This document shows positions 45,623-56,200 of a stretch of 64,000 bases of DNA, in pieces (position 1 is the first letter of the stretch; each line of letters opens with the position of its first letter). The position numbers were made by a program, and so were the translations under genes. The notes under the pieces were generated by a model. It was not told the DNA's origin and searched no databases. It saw only the letters and a list, made by a program, of their open reading frames with translations. Origin of the DNA: Sphingomonadales bacterium (GTDB taxonomy: Bacteria; Pseudomonadota; Alphaproteobacteria; Sphingomonadales; Sphingomonadaceae); assembly GCA_027488785.1 (NCBI GenBank), contig JAIYAY010000005.1, positions 39,855-103,854 of the forward strand, in the 5' to 3' direction.

Positions 45623-46366
45623 ATGGCAGGCCATAGCAAATTCAAGAACATACAGCACCGCAAAGGTGCGCAGGACAAAAAGCGTTCGGCGCAGTTTTCC
45701 AAGCTTTCGCGCGAAATTACTGTTGCGGCGAAGATGGGCATGCCCGATCCGGACATGAACCCGCGTTTGCGCCTCGCGGTCAATGCCGCCAAGGCGCAAT
45801 CGATGCCCAAGGATAACATCCAGCGCGCCATCGACAAGGCGGCAGGTGGAGACTCCGAAAGCTATGATGAAATGCGCTATGAAGGCTATGGTCCCGGCGG
45901 CGTTGCGATCATCGTTGAGGCATTGACCGACAACCGCAACCGCACTGCGACCAATGTGCGCACCGCGTTCAGCAAAAATGGCGGCAATCTTGGCGCATCG
46001 GGCGCAGTGAGCCATGGCTTCGACCGTATGGGCCTGATCACCTATCCCGCGAGCGCAGGCGATGCCGACAGCGTGTTTGAGGCCGCATTGGAAGCGGGCG
46101 CCGAGGATGTGGAATCGACCGAGGACGACCACAGCATATGGACAAGCATGGATGCTTTGCACGAAGTCGCCAAAGCACTTGAAGCCACACTTGGGGAGGC
46201 AGAAAGCGCCAAACTTGCTTGGAAACCGCAGCTTTTGGTCGAAGTCGACGAAGCCAATGCTGCAACCTTACTCAAGATGATCGACGCGCTGGAAGACGAT
46301 GACGACGTCCAAACCGTCTGGGGCAATTACGACGTGTCGGATGAGGTCATGGCGAAGCTGGGATGA
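45623..46366 (+). CDS. yebC: YebC/PmpR family regulator, 247 aa
   Basis: The N-terminus [20 protein letters not shown] and the sequence [18 protein letters not shown] are diagnostic. YebC-family proteins were long annotated as DNA-binding regulators, and some members act on ribosomes at difficult motifs. The protein is complete with its three-domain organisation. It overlaps ruvC by 4 bp, forming the classic yebC-ruvCAB arrangement for Holliday-junction processing. Confidence 0.96.
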   Translation: MAGHSKFKNIQHRKGAQDKKRSAQFSKLSREITVAAKMGMPDPDMNPRLRLAVNAAKAQSMPKDNIQRAIDKAAGGDSESYDEMRYEGYGPGGVAIIVEALTDNRNRTATNVRTAFSKNGGNLGASGAVSHGFDRMGLITYPASAGDADSVFEAALEAGAEDVESTEDDHSIWTSMDALHEVAKALEATLGEAESAKLAWKPQLLVEVDEANAATLLKMIDALEDDDDVQTVWGNYDVSDEVMAKLG

Positions 46367-46833
46367 TCATCCTTGGACTTGACCCCGGCCTTGGAACAAC
46401 CGGCTGGGGCGTTATCCGTAAGGATGGCAATCGGCTTTCCCATATCGACAATGGCGAGATTATTACCGACGCCAAATTACCACTGGCGAACCGTCTCGTG
46501 CTTTTGGACGAAAAACTCAGCGCTGTACTCGATCACTTTCGTCCCGATTATGCCGCGGTCGAAGAGGTATTCGTCAACAAAAACCCGCAATCGACGCTGA
46601 AGCTTGGCCAAGCGCGCGGTGTCGTGCTGTTAGGGGCGGCACGCAACCGCACGCCCGTGACCGAATATGCCGCGCGGCTCGTAAAAAAATCCATTGTTGG
46701 CACCGGCAAAGCGGAAAAGGAGCAAGTGCAAGCCATGCTGCGTATTCTTTTGCCCGGTTTGAAACTCGCAGGGCCCGACGCGGCCGATGCGTTGGCGGTC
46801 GCCATCACCCATGCACATCATGTCCGGCTTTGA
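46363..46833 (+). CDS. ruvC: Holliday junction resolvase RuvC, 156 aa
   Basis: RuvC cleaves Holliday junctions. [17 protein letters not shown] has the first catalytic Asp, [20 protein letters not shown] supplies the Glu residue, and the C-terminal [16 protein letters not shown] supplies the remaining acidic residues. The small size is normal. The start overlaps yebC by 4 bp. An 88-bp gap follows before ruvA. Confidence 0.97.
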   Translation: MIILGLDPGLGTTGWGVIRKDGNRLSHIDNGEIITDAKLPLANRLVLLDEKLSAVLDHFRPDYAAVEEVFVNKNPQSTLKLGQARGVVLLGAARNRTPVTEYAARLVKKSIVGTGKAEKEQVQAMLRILLPGLKLAGPDAADALAVAITHAHHVRL

Positions 46834-46921
46834 CCGGCTCCTGTCGAGAAAAAACACCCTCCTGTTCACGCGATGTTCTCTTTTGCTTGCCGATTTCAAA
46901 TCGAACAGCTAACCCGTGAAT

Positions 46922-47530
46922 ATGATTGCAAAGCTCTATGGCCGGATTGACGAAACGGGCGTTGACCATCTGGTGATTGACGTCAACGGCGTCGGCTATC
47001 TGGTGCAGGCCAGCGCGCGGACGCTATCGGCTTTGGGCAAGACAGACGATTTCGCCACCGTCTTCACCGAAATGCAGGTTTCCGAAAACGATATGCGCCT
47101 CATCGGCTTTGCCACGCGCGAAGAACGCGACTGGTTCCGGTTGCTGACGGGCGTGCAGGGCGTCGGCGGCAAGGTTGGCCTTGCTATATTGTCCGCGATT
47201 GAACCCGCCGATCTCGCGCTCGCCATCGGTAGCGGTGACGCGGCAATGGTTGCGCGCGCCAATGGTGTCGGACCAAAGCTCGCCAGCCGCATCGTCAATG
47301 AATTGAAGGACAAGGTTGGCGCGCTCGCAGGCATAAGCGGCGGCGCGAAGTTGATGGCCACCGGCGCTGCCAGTGGCAACCACGCGCAAGACGCGATGTC
47401 CGCTCTTGCCAATTTGGGCTTCAAGCCCGGCGAGGCAGGCAATGCTGTAGCGCAAGCCGTTGAAGAGCTTGGCCCCGATGCGACCTTGGACGCTCTGGTC
47501 CGGCTGGCGCTGAAAAGGGCTTCGCGATGA
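46922..47530 (+). CDS. ruvA: Holliday junction DNA helicase subunit RuvA, 202 aa
   Basis: ATG at 46922 gives the standard [11 protein letters not shown] start; an in-frame GTG six bases upstream is less likely. RuvA binds and flattens the junction. An N-terminal OB fold, helix-hairpin-helix motifs ([16 protein letters not shown] and [19 protein letters not shown]) and a C-terminal RuvB-binding domain are visible. It overlaps ruvB by 4 bp. Confidence 0.97.
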   Translation: MIAKLYGRIDETGVDHLVIDVNGVGYLVQASARTLSALGKTDDFATVFTEMQVSENDMRLIGFATREERDWFRLLTGVQGVGGKVGLAILSAIEPADLALAIGSGDAAMVARANGVGPKLASRIVNELKDKVGALAGISGGAKLMATGAASGNHAQDAMSALANLGFKPGEAGNAVAQAVEELGPDATLDALVRLALKRASR

Positions 47531-48552
47531 CTGACGACGATCGCCTCACTACGCCGGACAAAAGGCCGGAAGATATCGACGCCGCTTTGCGGCCTAAAAC
47601 GCTGAGCGAATTTATCGGGCAGGCCGCCGCGCGCGACAATTTGCGGGTGTTTATTGAGGCGGCAAAGGGGCGCGGGCAGCCCTTGGACCATGTGCTGTTC
47701 TTTGGCCCGCCGGGTCTGGGCAAGACCACATTGGCGCAAATTATAGCCAAGGAAATGGGCGTGGGTTTCCGCGCAACATCGGGCCCTGTCATCGCCAAAT
47801 CGGGCGATCTGGCGGCCTTGCTCACCAATTTGGAAGACGGCGACGTCCTGTTCATTGACGAAATCCACCGGCTCAGCCCCGTGGTTGAGGAAATCCTCTA
47901 TCCCGCGATGGAGGACCGTGCGCTCGATATCATGATCGGTGAAGGGCCGTCGGCACGCTCGGTGCGGATTGATTTGCCTGCCTTTACGCTGGTCGGTGCG
48001 ACCACGCGGCAGGGGTTATTGACCACGCCCTTGCGTGATCGCTTCGGTATTCCGGTGCGGCTGAATTTCTATACCCATGCCGAGCTGGAGCTGGTGGTCA
48101 CGCGTGCCGCGCGGCTTTTGGATCTGGGCATTGCCCCCGATGGCGCGAACGAAATTGCCAAGCGGGCACGCGGAACACCGCGTATTGCCGGACGGCTGCT
48201 GCGCCGCGTGCGGGACTTTGCCAATGTTGCCGGCGAGCCCATTGTCACCGCCAAAATTGCCGATAGCGCGCTCAACCGGTTGGAGGTTGATGCGCTTGGC
48301 CTCGACGCGATGGACCGGCGTTATCTGCATATGATCGCCGACATTTACCGCGGTGGCCCTGTGGGGGTTGAGGCGCTGGCCGCTGGCCTGTCCGAGCCGC
48401 GCGACACCATTGAGGATGTGGTCGAGCCTTATTTGCTGCAATTGGGGCTGATAGCACGCACCGCGCGTGGCCGGTGCCTCAATGCGCCGGGCTGGAAACA
48501 TCTTGGTCTCAACCCGCCCGCAGGGTCACAGGATGGATTGTTTGACGCATAG
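47527..48552 (+). CDS. ruvB: Holliday junction branch-migration ATPase RuvB, 341 aa
   Basis: RuvB is the hexameric motor of branch migration. The N-terminal [12 protein letters not shown], Walker [13 protein letters not shown], Walker [21 protein letters not shown] and sensor region [20 protein letters not shown] are complete. The C-terminal winged-helix domain follows ([16 protein letters not shown]). The 4-bp overlap with ruvA implies coupled translation. Confidence 0.98.
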   Translation: MTDDDRLTTPDKRPEDIDAALRPKTLSEFIGQAAARDNLRVFIEAAKGRGQPLDHVLFFGPPGLGKTTLAQIIAKEMGVGFRATSGPVIAKSGDLAALLTNLEDGDVLFIDEIHRLSPVVEEILYPAMEDRALDIMIGEGPSARSVRIDLPAFTLVGATTRQGLLTTPLRDRFGIPVRLNFYTHAELELVVTRAARLLDLGIAPDGANEIAKRARGTPRIAGRLLRRVRDFANVAGEPIVTAKIADSALNRLEVDALGLDAMDRRYLHMIADIYRGGPVGVEALAAGLSEPRDTIEDVVEPYLLQLGLIARTARGRCLNAPGWKHLGLNPPAGSQDGLFDA

Positions 48553-48642
48553 AGATATACCGAGTCTCTCAGGCGACCAATTGCGGGCGCTTTTGCTAAA
48601 AGCCCTTCCCGCCGGACTCCACAACGGTTAAGCAATTCATCG

Positions 48643-49095
48643 ATGACGGTCCCTACACCCTATCAAGGCCATTTTGACGGCACGCGGCACTATTTTGCCG
48701 TGCGCGTCTATTTCGAAGACACCGATTTTTCCGGCGTGGTCTATCATGCGCGCTATCTGCATTTCATGGAGCGTGCGCGTTCGGATATGCTGGCGTGCGT
48801 CGGCATTGACCAGCGCCGCGTGCATGCTGAAGGTCAGGGCGCATATGCTGTGACCGAAATGCAGATTAAATATCGCCGTGCCGCCCATTTTGATGATGCA
48901 TTGGTGGTCATCAGCACCGTACAGGTGGTCCGCGCCGCAAGCTGCGACATTCACCAAACCGTCATGCGCGGTGACGAGATACTCACCGAGGCGCGGGTAA
49001 CCGCGGCTTTTGTTTCACCCGACGGCAAGGCCCGCCGACAACCCGCGATTTGGGTTGCTGCGTTCCAGCCGGTAATCCATCGACCCGCAGAATAG
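48643..49095 (+). CDS. ybgC: Tol-Pal-associated acyl-CoA thioesterase YbgC, 150 aa
   Basis: This is a hotdog-fold thioesterase of the 4-hydroxybenzoyl-CoA type. The signature [20 protein letters not shown] with the catalytic Asp and [10 protein letters not shown] follows the family closely. The gene begins the tol-pal cluster, as in most proteobacteria. The role is cytoplasmic and probably in phospholipid metabolism. TolQ follows after 7 bp. Confidence 0.95.
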   Translation: MTVPTPYQGHFDGTRHYFAVRVYFEDTDFSGVVYHARYLHFMERARSDMLACVGIDQRRVHAEGQGAYAVTEMQIKYRRAAHFDDALVVISTVQVVRAASCDIHQTVMRGDEILTEARVTAAFVSPDGKARRQPAIWVAAFQPVIHRPAE

Positions 49096-49102
49096 GATAT
49101 CC

Positions 49103-49795
49103 ATGAGCTTGCTTATCGCGACCCACAATATGGGCTTTTCACCCGTTGATTTGTTTATGGACGCTGACTTGGTGGTCAAATCGGTCATTGTCGGCCTGGC
49201 GCTGTCGAGCGTCTGGGTGTGGACCATCATCATCAGTTTCATGGTGAAGATGTCCGGCATCAACCGGAAAAGTGAAGCGTTTGAACGTGAATTTTGGGGC
49301 AGCTCGGATATTGCCGCTTTCTCCAAGGCACATGCCCAAAATGAACTGCCCGTGGCAAAGGTCTTCGCTGCCGGCATGGCCGAATGGCGGCTATCCACCA
49401 AAGGTGCGCGCATTGACCGTGCCGGAACGCGTGAGCGGCTTGCGACGGCGATGGATGCCACAATCGCTGCAGAAACCGATCGCCTCGCCAATCGCCTAAA
49501 CTTTCTGGCGACCACGGGTTCCGTTGCCCCGTTCATTGGCCTGTTTGGGACCGTTTGGGGCATCATGCGCAGCTTTGCCGCGATTGCAGCCGAGCAAAAT
49601 TCCAGCCTTGCCGTTGTCGCACCGGGGATTGCCGAGGCATTATTTGCCACCGCCATTGGCCTGTTTGCGGCCATTCCAGCGGTTATCGCCTATAACCGTT
49701 TCTCCCACCGGCTGAACCAATATGAAGCGCGCATGGGGCGTTTTGCCGATGGCTTTCACGGCACATTAAGCCGCGAGTTGGAGCTTGAGGTTTAA
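49103..49795 (+). CDS. tolQ: TolQ inner-membrane motor protein, 230 aa
   Basis: TolQ is the five-subunit ion-channel stator of the Tol-Pal envelope machine. Three membrane helices are visible, including the N-terminal [20 protein letters not shown] and the C-terminal pair around [19 protein letters not shown] and [20 protein letters not shown], which line the proton path. ATG 49103 follows AGGATAT. TolR starts 2 bp after its stop. Confidence 0.96.
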   Translation: MSLLIATHNMGFSPVDLFMDADLVVKSVIVGLALSSVWVWTIIISFMVKMSGINRKSEAFEREFWGSSDIAAFSKAHAQNELPVAKVFAAGMAEWRLSTKGARIDRAGTRERLATAMDATIAAETDRLANRLNFLATTGSVAPFIGLFGTVWGIMRSFAAIAAEQNSSLAVVAPGIAEALFATAIGLFAAIPAVIAYNRFSHRLNQYEARMGRFADGFHGTLSRELELEV

Positions 49796-49797
49796 AG

Positions 49798-50259
49798 ATG
49801 GCGATGAACACCTCATCGGGCAGTAGCGGCGGCGGACGCGGGCGGCGGGGCAGCCGACGTGCACCGATGGCGGACATCAACGTCACACCCTTTGTCGACG
49901 TCATGCTCGTTCTGCTCATCATCTTCATGGTCACCGCGCCCTTGTTGGTAACGGGCGTACCCGTCGAGTTGCCAGAAAGCCGCGCTAATGCGCTGGACCA
50001 GCAGGATGAACCAATTGAAATTGCGATTGATCGCGATGGTGTAACTTTCATTGATGGCACAGAGGTTGCGCCTGCCGACTTGCCTGCACGGTTGGACGAA
50101 ATCGCCGCGACTGAAACACCGGACAAGCCACGCCAGATCATGCTGCGCGGAGATACCGCGATCAGCTATGGCCAAATGATGCGCGTCATGGGCGAGTTGA
50201 ATCGCGCGGGGTTAAACAGTGTGAGCTTAGTCACCACTGGTTCATCAAACGACACCTAA
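49798..50259 (+). CDS. tolR: TolR proton-channel component, 153 aa
   Basis: This is an ExbD/TolR-type protein with a single membrane helix. MADINVTPFVDVMLVLLIIF holds the proton-carrying Asp in the transmembrane segment. The periplasmic domain ends RVMGELNRAGLNSVSLVT. It works with TolQ to power TolA. A Gly/Ser/Arg-rich N-terminal tail of about 20 residues precedes the helix. Confidence 0.96.
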   Translation: MAMNTSSGSSGGGRGRRGSRRAPMADINVTPFVDVMLVLLIIFMVTAPLLVTGVPVELPESRANALDQQDEPIEIAIDRDGVTFIDGTEVAPADLPARLDEIAATETPDKPRQIMLRGDTAISYGQMMRVMGELNRAGLNSVSLVTTGSSNDT

Positions 50260-50263
50260 ACAG

Positions 50264-51109
50264 ATGGCAATGGATCGGGCGGAAATTTTGGGATTTGGCG
50301 CGGCTGTTGGCGGCCATGCTTTATTGCTGGCCGTATTCGCGCTTGGGCTGATGGCATCAGCTAAAACAGCACCCAAGCAAGAGTCTATTTCCGTATCGCT
50401 TGTCGGTGAAATTGCCGATGTGTCGAGCGCGCCCGACGCTATTCAAGAGGAATCTGCGCCGCCCGCTACCGGCGAGACCGCACCCACCGAACCGCCGCCG
50501 GCCCCGAAACCCGTCATGAAGATCGAAAAGCCTGTGGAAAAGCCGCAAACAAAGCCTGTGCCTAAGCCCGCGAAACCAGAAACGGCCCCAACTGTTACCA
50601 AGGCCCCAGCGAAGCCCGTAAAAACCGTTGCCGCCGCTCCACCCAAAACCACCAAAGCCACAACGGCGAGCGGCAAAGGCACGACGCCTGCCAAGGCCGG
50701 CGGCCTCAGCCGCAGCTTTGAAGACAGCATCAACAATATCGGCAAAGCCCCCGGCGCGGGCAAAGCGGTGGGCACGCCAGCCAGCAAAACCGCTACCGAA
50801 GTACGCCGCTCAGTGGGTGTCAGCATCGCTGGCCAAATCCGCAGCCGTGTGCGTGCCTGTGCGCCATCTGGCGTCGACATCAACAAGATCGAAACGTTCG
50901 TGACGCTCAGCCTAGATATATCAGGCAAATTGACTTCTGTACGTTTTGACAGGCAAACTGGCCTGAACGACAGCAACCAGCCGCAGGCGGGACCGTTGAA
51001 AGATTGCATCCTGCAAGCGGTACGCGCCGCATCACCTTATAGCGGACTTGATCCTGAATATCACGACGTTTGGAAAACCCACGCGCTGCGTTTGCGCGCC
51101 ACGGGATAA
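50264..51109 (+). CDS. tolA: TolA-like energy transducer, 281 aa
   Basis: An N-terminal membrane helix (AAVGGHALLLAVFALGLMAS) is followed by a long Pro/Lys/Ala-rich linker of about 120 residues. A TonB/TolA-like C-terminal domain begins near VSIAGQIRSRVRACAPSG. The linker is more proline-rich than in E. coli TolA, typical of alphaproteobacteria. It spans the periplasm and links TolQR to TolB-Pal. The position between tolR and tolB makes the name secure. Confidence 0.93.
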   Translation: MAMDRAEILGFGAAVGGHALLLAVFALGLMASAKTAPKQESISVSLVGEIADVSSAPDAIQEESAPPATGETAPTEPPPAPKPVMKIEKPVEKPQTKPVPKPAKPETAPTVTKAPAKPVKTVAAAPPKTTKATTASGKGTTPAKAGGLSRSFEDSINNIGKAPGAGKAVGTPASKTATEVRRSVGVSIAGQIRSRVRACAPSGVDINKIETFVTLSLDISGKLTSVRFDRQTGLNDSNQPQAGPLKDCILQAVRAASPYSGLDPEYHDVWKTHALRLRATG

Positions 51110-51122
51110 AGGAATGAGATAT

Positions 51123-52478
51123 ATGTCCCTCTTCGCACGCAGCCGGAAACTGGCGTCTTTTCTGCTTTTATTCTTGGGCGCGCAGGCCGCGACGGCACAA
51201 ACACCACCGCCTGCATCGGATGAGCCAGAATTGGTCGAATTCGACACGTCAAAAACGCGCTCCATCGCGGTCCCTGCTTTGGTCGCACCGTCGCCCGTCG
51301 ATACGCCAGCCGGCAACAGCGCGGCCCTTGGCCGCCAAATTGCAGAGGTTATTTCCTCCAACCTGCGCGCATCGGGCGTGTTTGAAACGCAAGGACCAAA
51401 TGGCCTGCGCGCGATTGGTTTGCCCGAAGTAACCGCACCGCAATTTGGTTATTGGAAGGCGCGTCCAGTCGAACAGTTGGTGCAAGGCTTTGTCCGCGTG
51501 GGTGGCGATGGCAATTTGACCGTTGGCTGTTATCTGTACGATGTTGGTTTTGGGACGGAAACCACGCGGCTTGGCTTTAACGTACCGCCGCGCGACTGGC
51601 GTAGGGCTGCGCATAAATGCGCCGATGCTATCTATTCACGGCTTACTGGCGAACTACCCTTTTTTGACAGCCGCATTGCTTATATCGCCGAAAGCGGTCC
51701 CAAGAATAAGCGGATCAAGCGGCTTGCGATTATGGATTCCGATGGCGCAAACCATCGCTTCATCACCAATGGCCAATCGACCGCACTGACGCCGCGTTTC
51801 TCGCCCAATTATAAATCGATCCTGTATTTATCCTATGTCGACGGAAATCCGCGTATCTACGTCTATGACATTGATACCGGGCGTCAGCGTCTGATTACGC
51901 AGTCTAATGGCCCAACTTTCGCCCCGCGTTGGTCCCCCGATGGCCAGACGATTTTATATTCGATGGCAGTTTCGGGGAATACCGATGTCTACAAAATTTC
52001 GGCGAGCGGCAACGGCACGCCGATCAAGCTCACCAGCTCGCCCGGCATCGATGTAGGCGGCAGCTTTTCGCCCGATGGCCGTCAGATCGTGTTTGAAAGC
52101 GACCGTTCAGGCAGCCAGCAAATCTATGTGATGAACGCCGACGGCAGCAACCAGCGGCGGATTAGCTTTGGCGGGGGCCGTTATGCCACACCTGAATGGA
52201 GCCCACGCGGTGACTTGATTGCCTTTACGCGCATCGCTGGCGACTTCCGTGTCGGTACGATGCGGCCTGATGGTTCGGGCGAACGCCTGCTGACCAATAG
52301 CTGGCAAGACGAGGCGCCGACATGGGCGCCCAATGGCCGTGTTATCCAATTCTTCCGTACGGCCAAAGGAAGTGGTAAAACAGGTATCTGGCAAGTTGAT
52401 CTTACCGGATCCAACGAACGTCAATTACCCACGCCTGTCGATGGTTCCGACCCGGCATGGGGGCCCGTATTGCCGTAA
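51123..52478 (+). CDS. tolB: TolB periplasmic beta-propeller protein, 451 aa
   Basis: ATG at 51123 is chosen over 51114 because AAGGA then has good spacing. A signal peptide (SLFARSRKLASFLLLFLG, ending near ATAQ) is followed by the N-terminal TolB domain. A six-bladed propeller follows with repeats such as WSPDGQTILYSMAVSG and FSPDGRQIVFESDRSG. It binds Pal at the outer membrane. The gene is complete and directly follows tolA. Confidence 0.96.
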   Translation: MSLFARSRKLASFLLLFLGAQAATAQTPPPASDEPELVEFDTSKTRSIAVPALVAPSPVDTPAGNSAALGRQIAEVISSNLRASGVFETQGPNGLRAIGLPEVTAPQFGYWKARPVEQLVQGFVRVGGDGNLTVGCYLYDVGFGTETTRLGFNVPPRDWRRAAHKCADAIYSRLTGELPFFDSRIAYIAESGPKNKRIKRLAIMDSDGANHRFITNGQSTALTPRFSPNYKSILYLSYVDGNPRIYVYDIDTGRQRLITQSNGPTFAPRWSPDGQTILYSMAVSGNTDVYKISASGNGTPIKLTSSPGIDVGGSFSPDGRQIVFESDRSGSQQIYVMNADGSNQRRISFGGGRYATPEWSPRGDLIAFTRIAGDFRVGTMRPDGSGERLLTNSWQDEAPTWAPNGRVIQFFRTAKGSGKTGIWQVDLTGSNERQLPTPVDGSDPAWGPVLP

Positions 52479-52537
52479 CAACATTTACTCTCACATGTAT
52501 CCCGACCGGATGTCGGGCCAAATCCAAGGAGAAGATC

Positions 52538-53071
52538 ATGACGAAAAATACGATCAAAATGGCCGCCCTTTTGTTGGTTTCGACCGCGCTTGTTGCTGGC
52601 TGCGGTAAGAAGAAGGTCGATAACTTGCCACCCGCCGCCGAAGGCACCGATTATGGCCAGACTTCCACTGACCCGAATGCGGCTGGCGCTGGCCAGATCA
52701 TGCCCGGCAGTCAGGAAGATTTCTTGCAACAGGTTGGCCAGTTCGGCGACCGCATCTTGTTTGAAACCGACCGCTTTAACATTGATGCCGAAGATCAGGC
52801 GATACTCCAGCGTCAGGCGCAATGGTTGGCGCAATATCCGGGCACGCGTATCACGGTCGAAGGTCATGCCGATGAACGCGGCACACGCGATTACAACTTG
52901 GCCTTGGGTGAACGCCGCGCCAACGCCGCTAAGAATTTCCTCGTTTCCATCGGTGTTGATGCCGGCCGTATTCAGACCGTCAGCTATGGCAAAGAACGGC
53001 CATCAGCCTTGGGATCGGACGAGCAGGCCTGGGCGCAAAACCGCCGCGCGGTGACCGTCACCGTTCGATAA
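52538..53071 (+). CDS. pal: Peptidoglycan-associated lipoprotein Pal, 177 aa
   Basis: ATG at 52538 follows AAGGAGAA. The lipobox is LVAGC after a hydrophobic leader (MTKNTIKMAALLLVSTALVA). The OmpA-like peptidoglycan-binding domain carries TVEGHADERGTRDYNLALGE and RRANAAKNFL. Pal anchors the outer membrane to the cell wall and interacts with TolB. A small perfect hairpin (CCAGC-TTT-GCTGG) sits just after the stop but lacks a T-tract. cpoB/ybgF is not found next to it. Confidence 0.96.
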   Translation: MTKNTIKMAALLLVSTALVAGCGKKKVDNLPPAAEGTDYGQTSTDPNAAGAGQIMPGSQEDFLQQVGQFGDRILFETDRFNIDAEDQAILQRQAQWLAQYPGTRITVEGHADERGTRDYNLALGERRANAAKNFLVSIGVDAGRIQTVSYGKERPSALGSDEQAWAQNRRAVTVTVR

Positions 53072-53257
53072 AAATAACCAGCTTTGCTGGCATGCGTCGG
53101 TTGGCTGCCGTCAGCCGCCGACGCGCTTCCCTCTTTAGTCGCTATTGTCGTTCGCCGAACGCTGGGTTCGTGTTGTCGAACGGGCCATTCAAGCTTGCAG
53201 TCTGGCGCTAGGCATGACAGCTTATAGTCTAATGAAAATGGCAGGGGGGGCCAATCC
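53072..53257. other. Intergenic gap between pal and the amidohydrolase gene
   Basis: No gene is seen here. It holds a small hairpin right after pal and presumably the promoter of the next gene. GGGGGGG at about 53244-53250 acts as a G-rich ribosome-site region before ATG 53258. Confidence 0.4.
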
Positions 53258-56200
53258 ATGAAAAATTACATTAAATCTGTTTTGCTGCTGAGCGCGGCGA
53301 TTCTGCCGACGAGCATATTTGCCCAAGCGGCTGCCGCTGCCGATGACAAAGCCCCGAAATGGGATGTCGCTGCGCCTCCGGGCCTGACAGTGCGTCAGAT
53401 CAACATCGATACCGATGAGGGTTCATGGATGAACCTCGATGTTAGCCCCGATGGCAAGACGATTGCGTTCGATCTGCTCGGCGATATCTATACCATGCCG
53501 GTAACTGGTGGCACGCCCACCCGTATATCCGAAGGCCTGCCCTTTGAAACACAGCCGCGTTTTTCGCCCGACGGGAATCGGATTGCCTTTACCTCTGATC
53601 GCGGGGGCGGCGACAATATCTGGATCATGAACCGCGACGGTTCGGACAAGAGGCAATTGAGCAAAGAGGATTTCCGTTTGCTCAATCAGCCAAGCTGGAG
53701 CCCCGATGGCCGCTTCATTGCCGCAAAAAAGCATTTCACTACGGGTCGCTCGCTCGGAACAGGCGAAGTATGGCTGTACCATGTGTCGGGCGGCGCGGGC
53801 GTCTTGTTGGTCAAGCGGCCGAATGAGCAGCACCAAAAGGAACTGGGCGAGCCCATTTTTGCGCCCGATGGCAAGCATATTTATTACACGCGCAACATCA
53901 CGCCTGGCCCGATTTTCCAATATGCGCAGGATTCCAATGGTCAGATTTTCGATATTGAAAGCTATGACATCGAAACCGGCAAAACCGAAACTGCGGTAGC
54001 TGGAATCGGCGGGTCGGTCCGCCCAACCCCTTCGCCCGACGGCCAAAAAATCGCCTTTGTTCGCCGCGAGCGAACGCAGTCCAAATTATATGTGAAGGAC
54101 CTAAGCACGGGCGAAGAGCGCAAGATTTACGATGCGCTGGATCAAGATGTGCAGGAAACTTGGGCGGTCACGGGCGTCTATCCCAACATGGATTGGTCGC
54201 CCGATAGCAAGACCATCTATTTCTGGGCCGGTGGTAAAATCCGCAAAGTCGATTGGCCCAGCGGCGCGTCCAGCATCATCCCGTTCCGTATTTCGGACAC
54301 GCGCGATATGATTGATCCGCCGCTGCCGCAAATTGAAGTCGCGCCGACCAGCTTCGAAACCAAAATGCCGCGCACCCCTGTTACCTCACCAGATGGCCGG
54401 ACCGTGCTGTTCGAAACCATGGGTAAATTATGGGTCAAACCCGCGTCAGGTGGCACCGCGCGACGCTTAACCTCATCCGATACCGGTATGGAGGCCTATC
54501 CCACTTGGTCGCGCGACGGCAAAACCATCGCTTATATCCATTGGACTGATAAGGGCCTTGGAAACATCCACACCATCAGCGCCAGTGGCGGCACGCCCAA
54601 AAAGGTAACGGCGCAGTCCGGCCATTATGCCCGGCCGCGTTTCTCCCCCGATGGCAAGACGATCGTCTTTGAAAAGCATGAGGGCGGCGGATTGACATCA
54701 CCATTGCGCTCTGACCAACCGGGTATTTACCGCATGTCTGCGATGGGCGGACCGGCCACACGTATCACCTCGGCGGGAACCGCACCGCATTTCGGTGCGT
54801 CTAACAACCGGATGTTTTACACAGAGTCAGGCGCGAACAAACGCTTGCTTGTCAGCGTGGATATGAACGGCGAAGCCAAGCGTAACCATGCCAGCGGCGA
54901 ACTGACCACCATTTACGAAGTATCGCCAGACGGCCATAACTTTGCCTTCCGCCAAAATTACGAAGCCTTTGTCATGCCCCTCATGCCGGGCACGCAGGAA
55001 GTGACTGCTTCGTCATCGGGCGGCGCGCTTCCGGTTGTAAAAGTCAGCAGCGGCGGCGCGGATTATATGCATTGGAGCCGCAATGGTGACGCCCTGCATT
55101 GGGCGATTGGGCCAACCTTATACTCGGCGCAAACCAATGCTTTTTATCCCAATGGCCCGCTGGCCAAGGATGCAAAGCCGGTAAAGTTCGCACCGCCCAA
55201 GCAAGGCGTTTCGCTGTCCATGCCCGTTATCTCTGACCGACCAACGGGCGTCGTTGCCTTCACCGGTGCGCGTGTTGTCACCATGGCGGACAAGAGCGGC
55301 GGGATTATCGACAATGCCGTAATCTTGGTTGAAAATGACCGGATTAAGGCCGTTGGCAAGGCAGGTGATTTCGCCATTCCTGCGGGCGCAAAGACCGTTG
55401 ATGTTGCTGGCAAGACAATCATTCCCGGCCTTGTCGATGCCCATGCCCATGGCCCTTATGGCGTGGACGAAATGACCCCGCAGCAGAATTGGGTGAATAT
55501 GCTCAACCTCGCAATGGGTATTACCACACGCCATGATCCGTCGAGCAGCGCCGCCACCGTGTTCCCAGCGTTGGAAATGCAGCGGGCTGGCCTGTTGCTC
55601 GGGCCCCGCTCCTTCTCGACCGGAGAGATTGTTTATGGTGCCAAGGCTGCGGACGTCTACGCCGAAATCAACGGCCTAGATGATGCCCTCGCACATGTCC
55701 GGCGGTTGAAAGCGCAAGGCGCGCATAGCGTCAAAAATTACAACCAGCCGCGCCGTGAACAGCGCCAGCAAGTGGTGGCCGCCGCGCTGCAGGAGAATAT
55801 GCGTTCAGTGGCCGAAGGCGGTTCGCTCTTTGGTATGGACATGAACCTGATCGCCGATGGCAACACCACCGTCGAACATAATATCCCGCTCGACATCTTC
55901 TATGATGATGTGCTGCAATTCTACTCCAAGTCGAAGGTAGGTTATACGCCGACGCTTGTGGTGACTTATGGCGGACCAGCCGGCGATCCTTATTGGCGCG
56001 CGCACACCGATGTCTTCAGGCATCCGTTGATGGCCAAGCATTATCCGCCAGCCGAACTTGCGGCCAATAATGCCCGCCGCGAAATTGCACCGGAAGAGGA
56101 TTATGTCGACGACAACAGCGCACGCGAGGCACATAAGCTTGCCAAGCTGGGCGTCCCCGTCTCCATCGGCGCGCATGGCCAAGAAGCCGGCATTGCCGCG

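Noticed and set aside
46996..47868. 290-codon minus-strand open frame
   Set aside because: It is antisense to ruvA and the start of ruvB, which are certain; no independent support.
53075..53095. Terminator after pal
   Set aside because: The CCAGC-TTT-GCTGG hairpin is short and has no T-tract on the plus strand.
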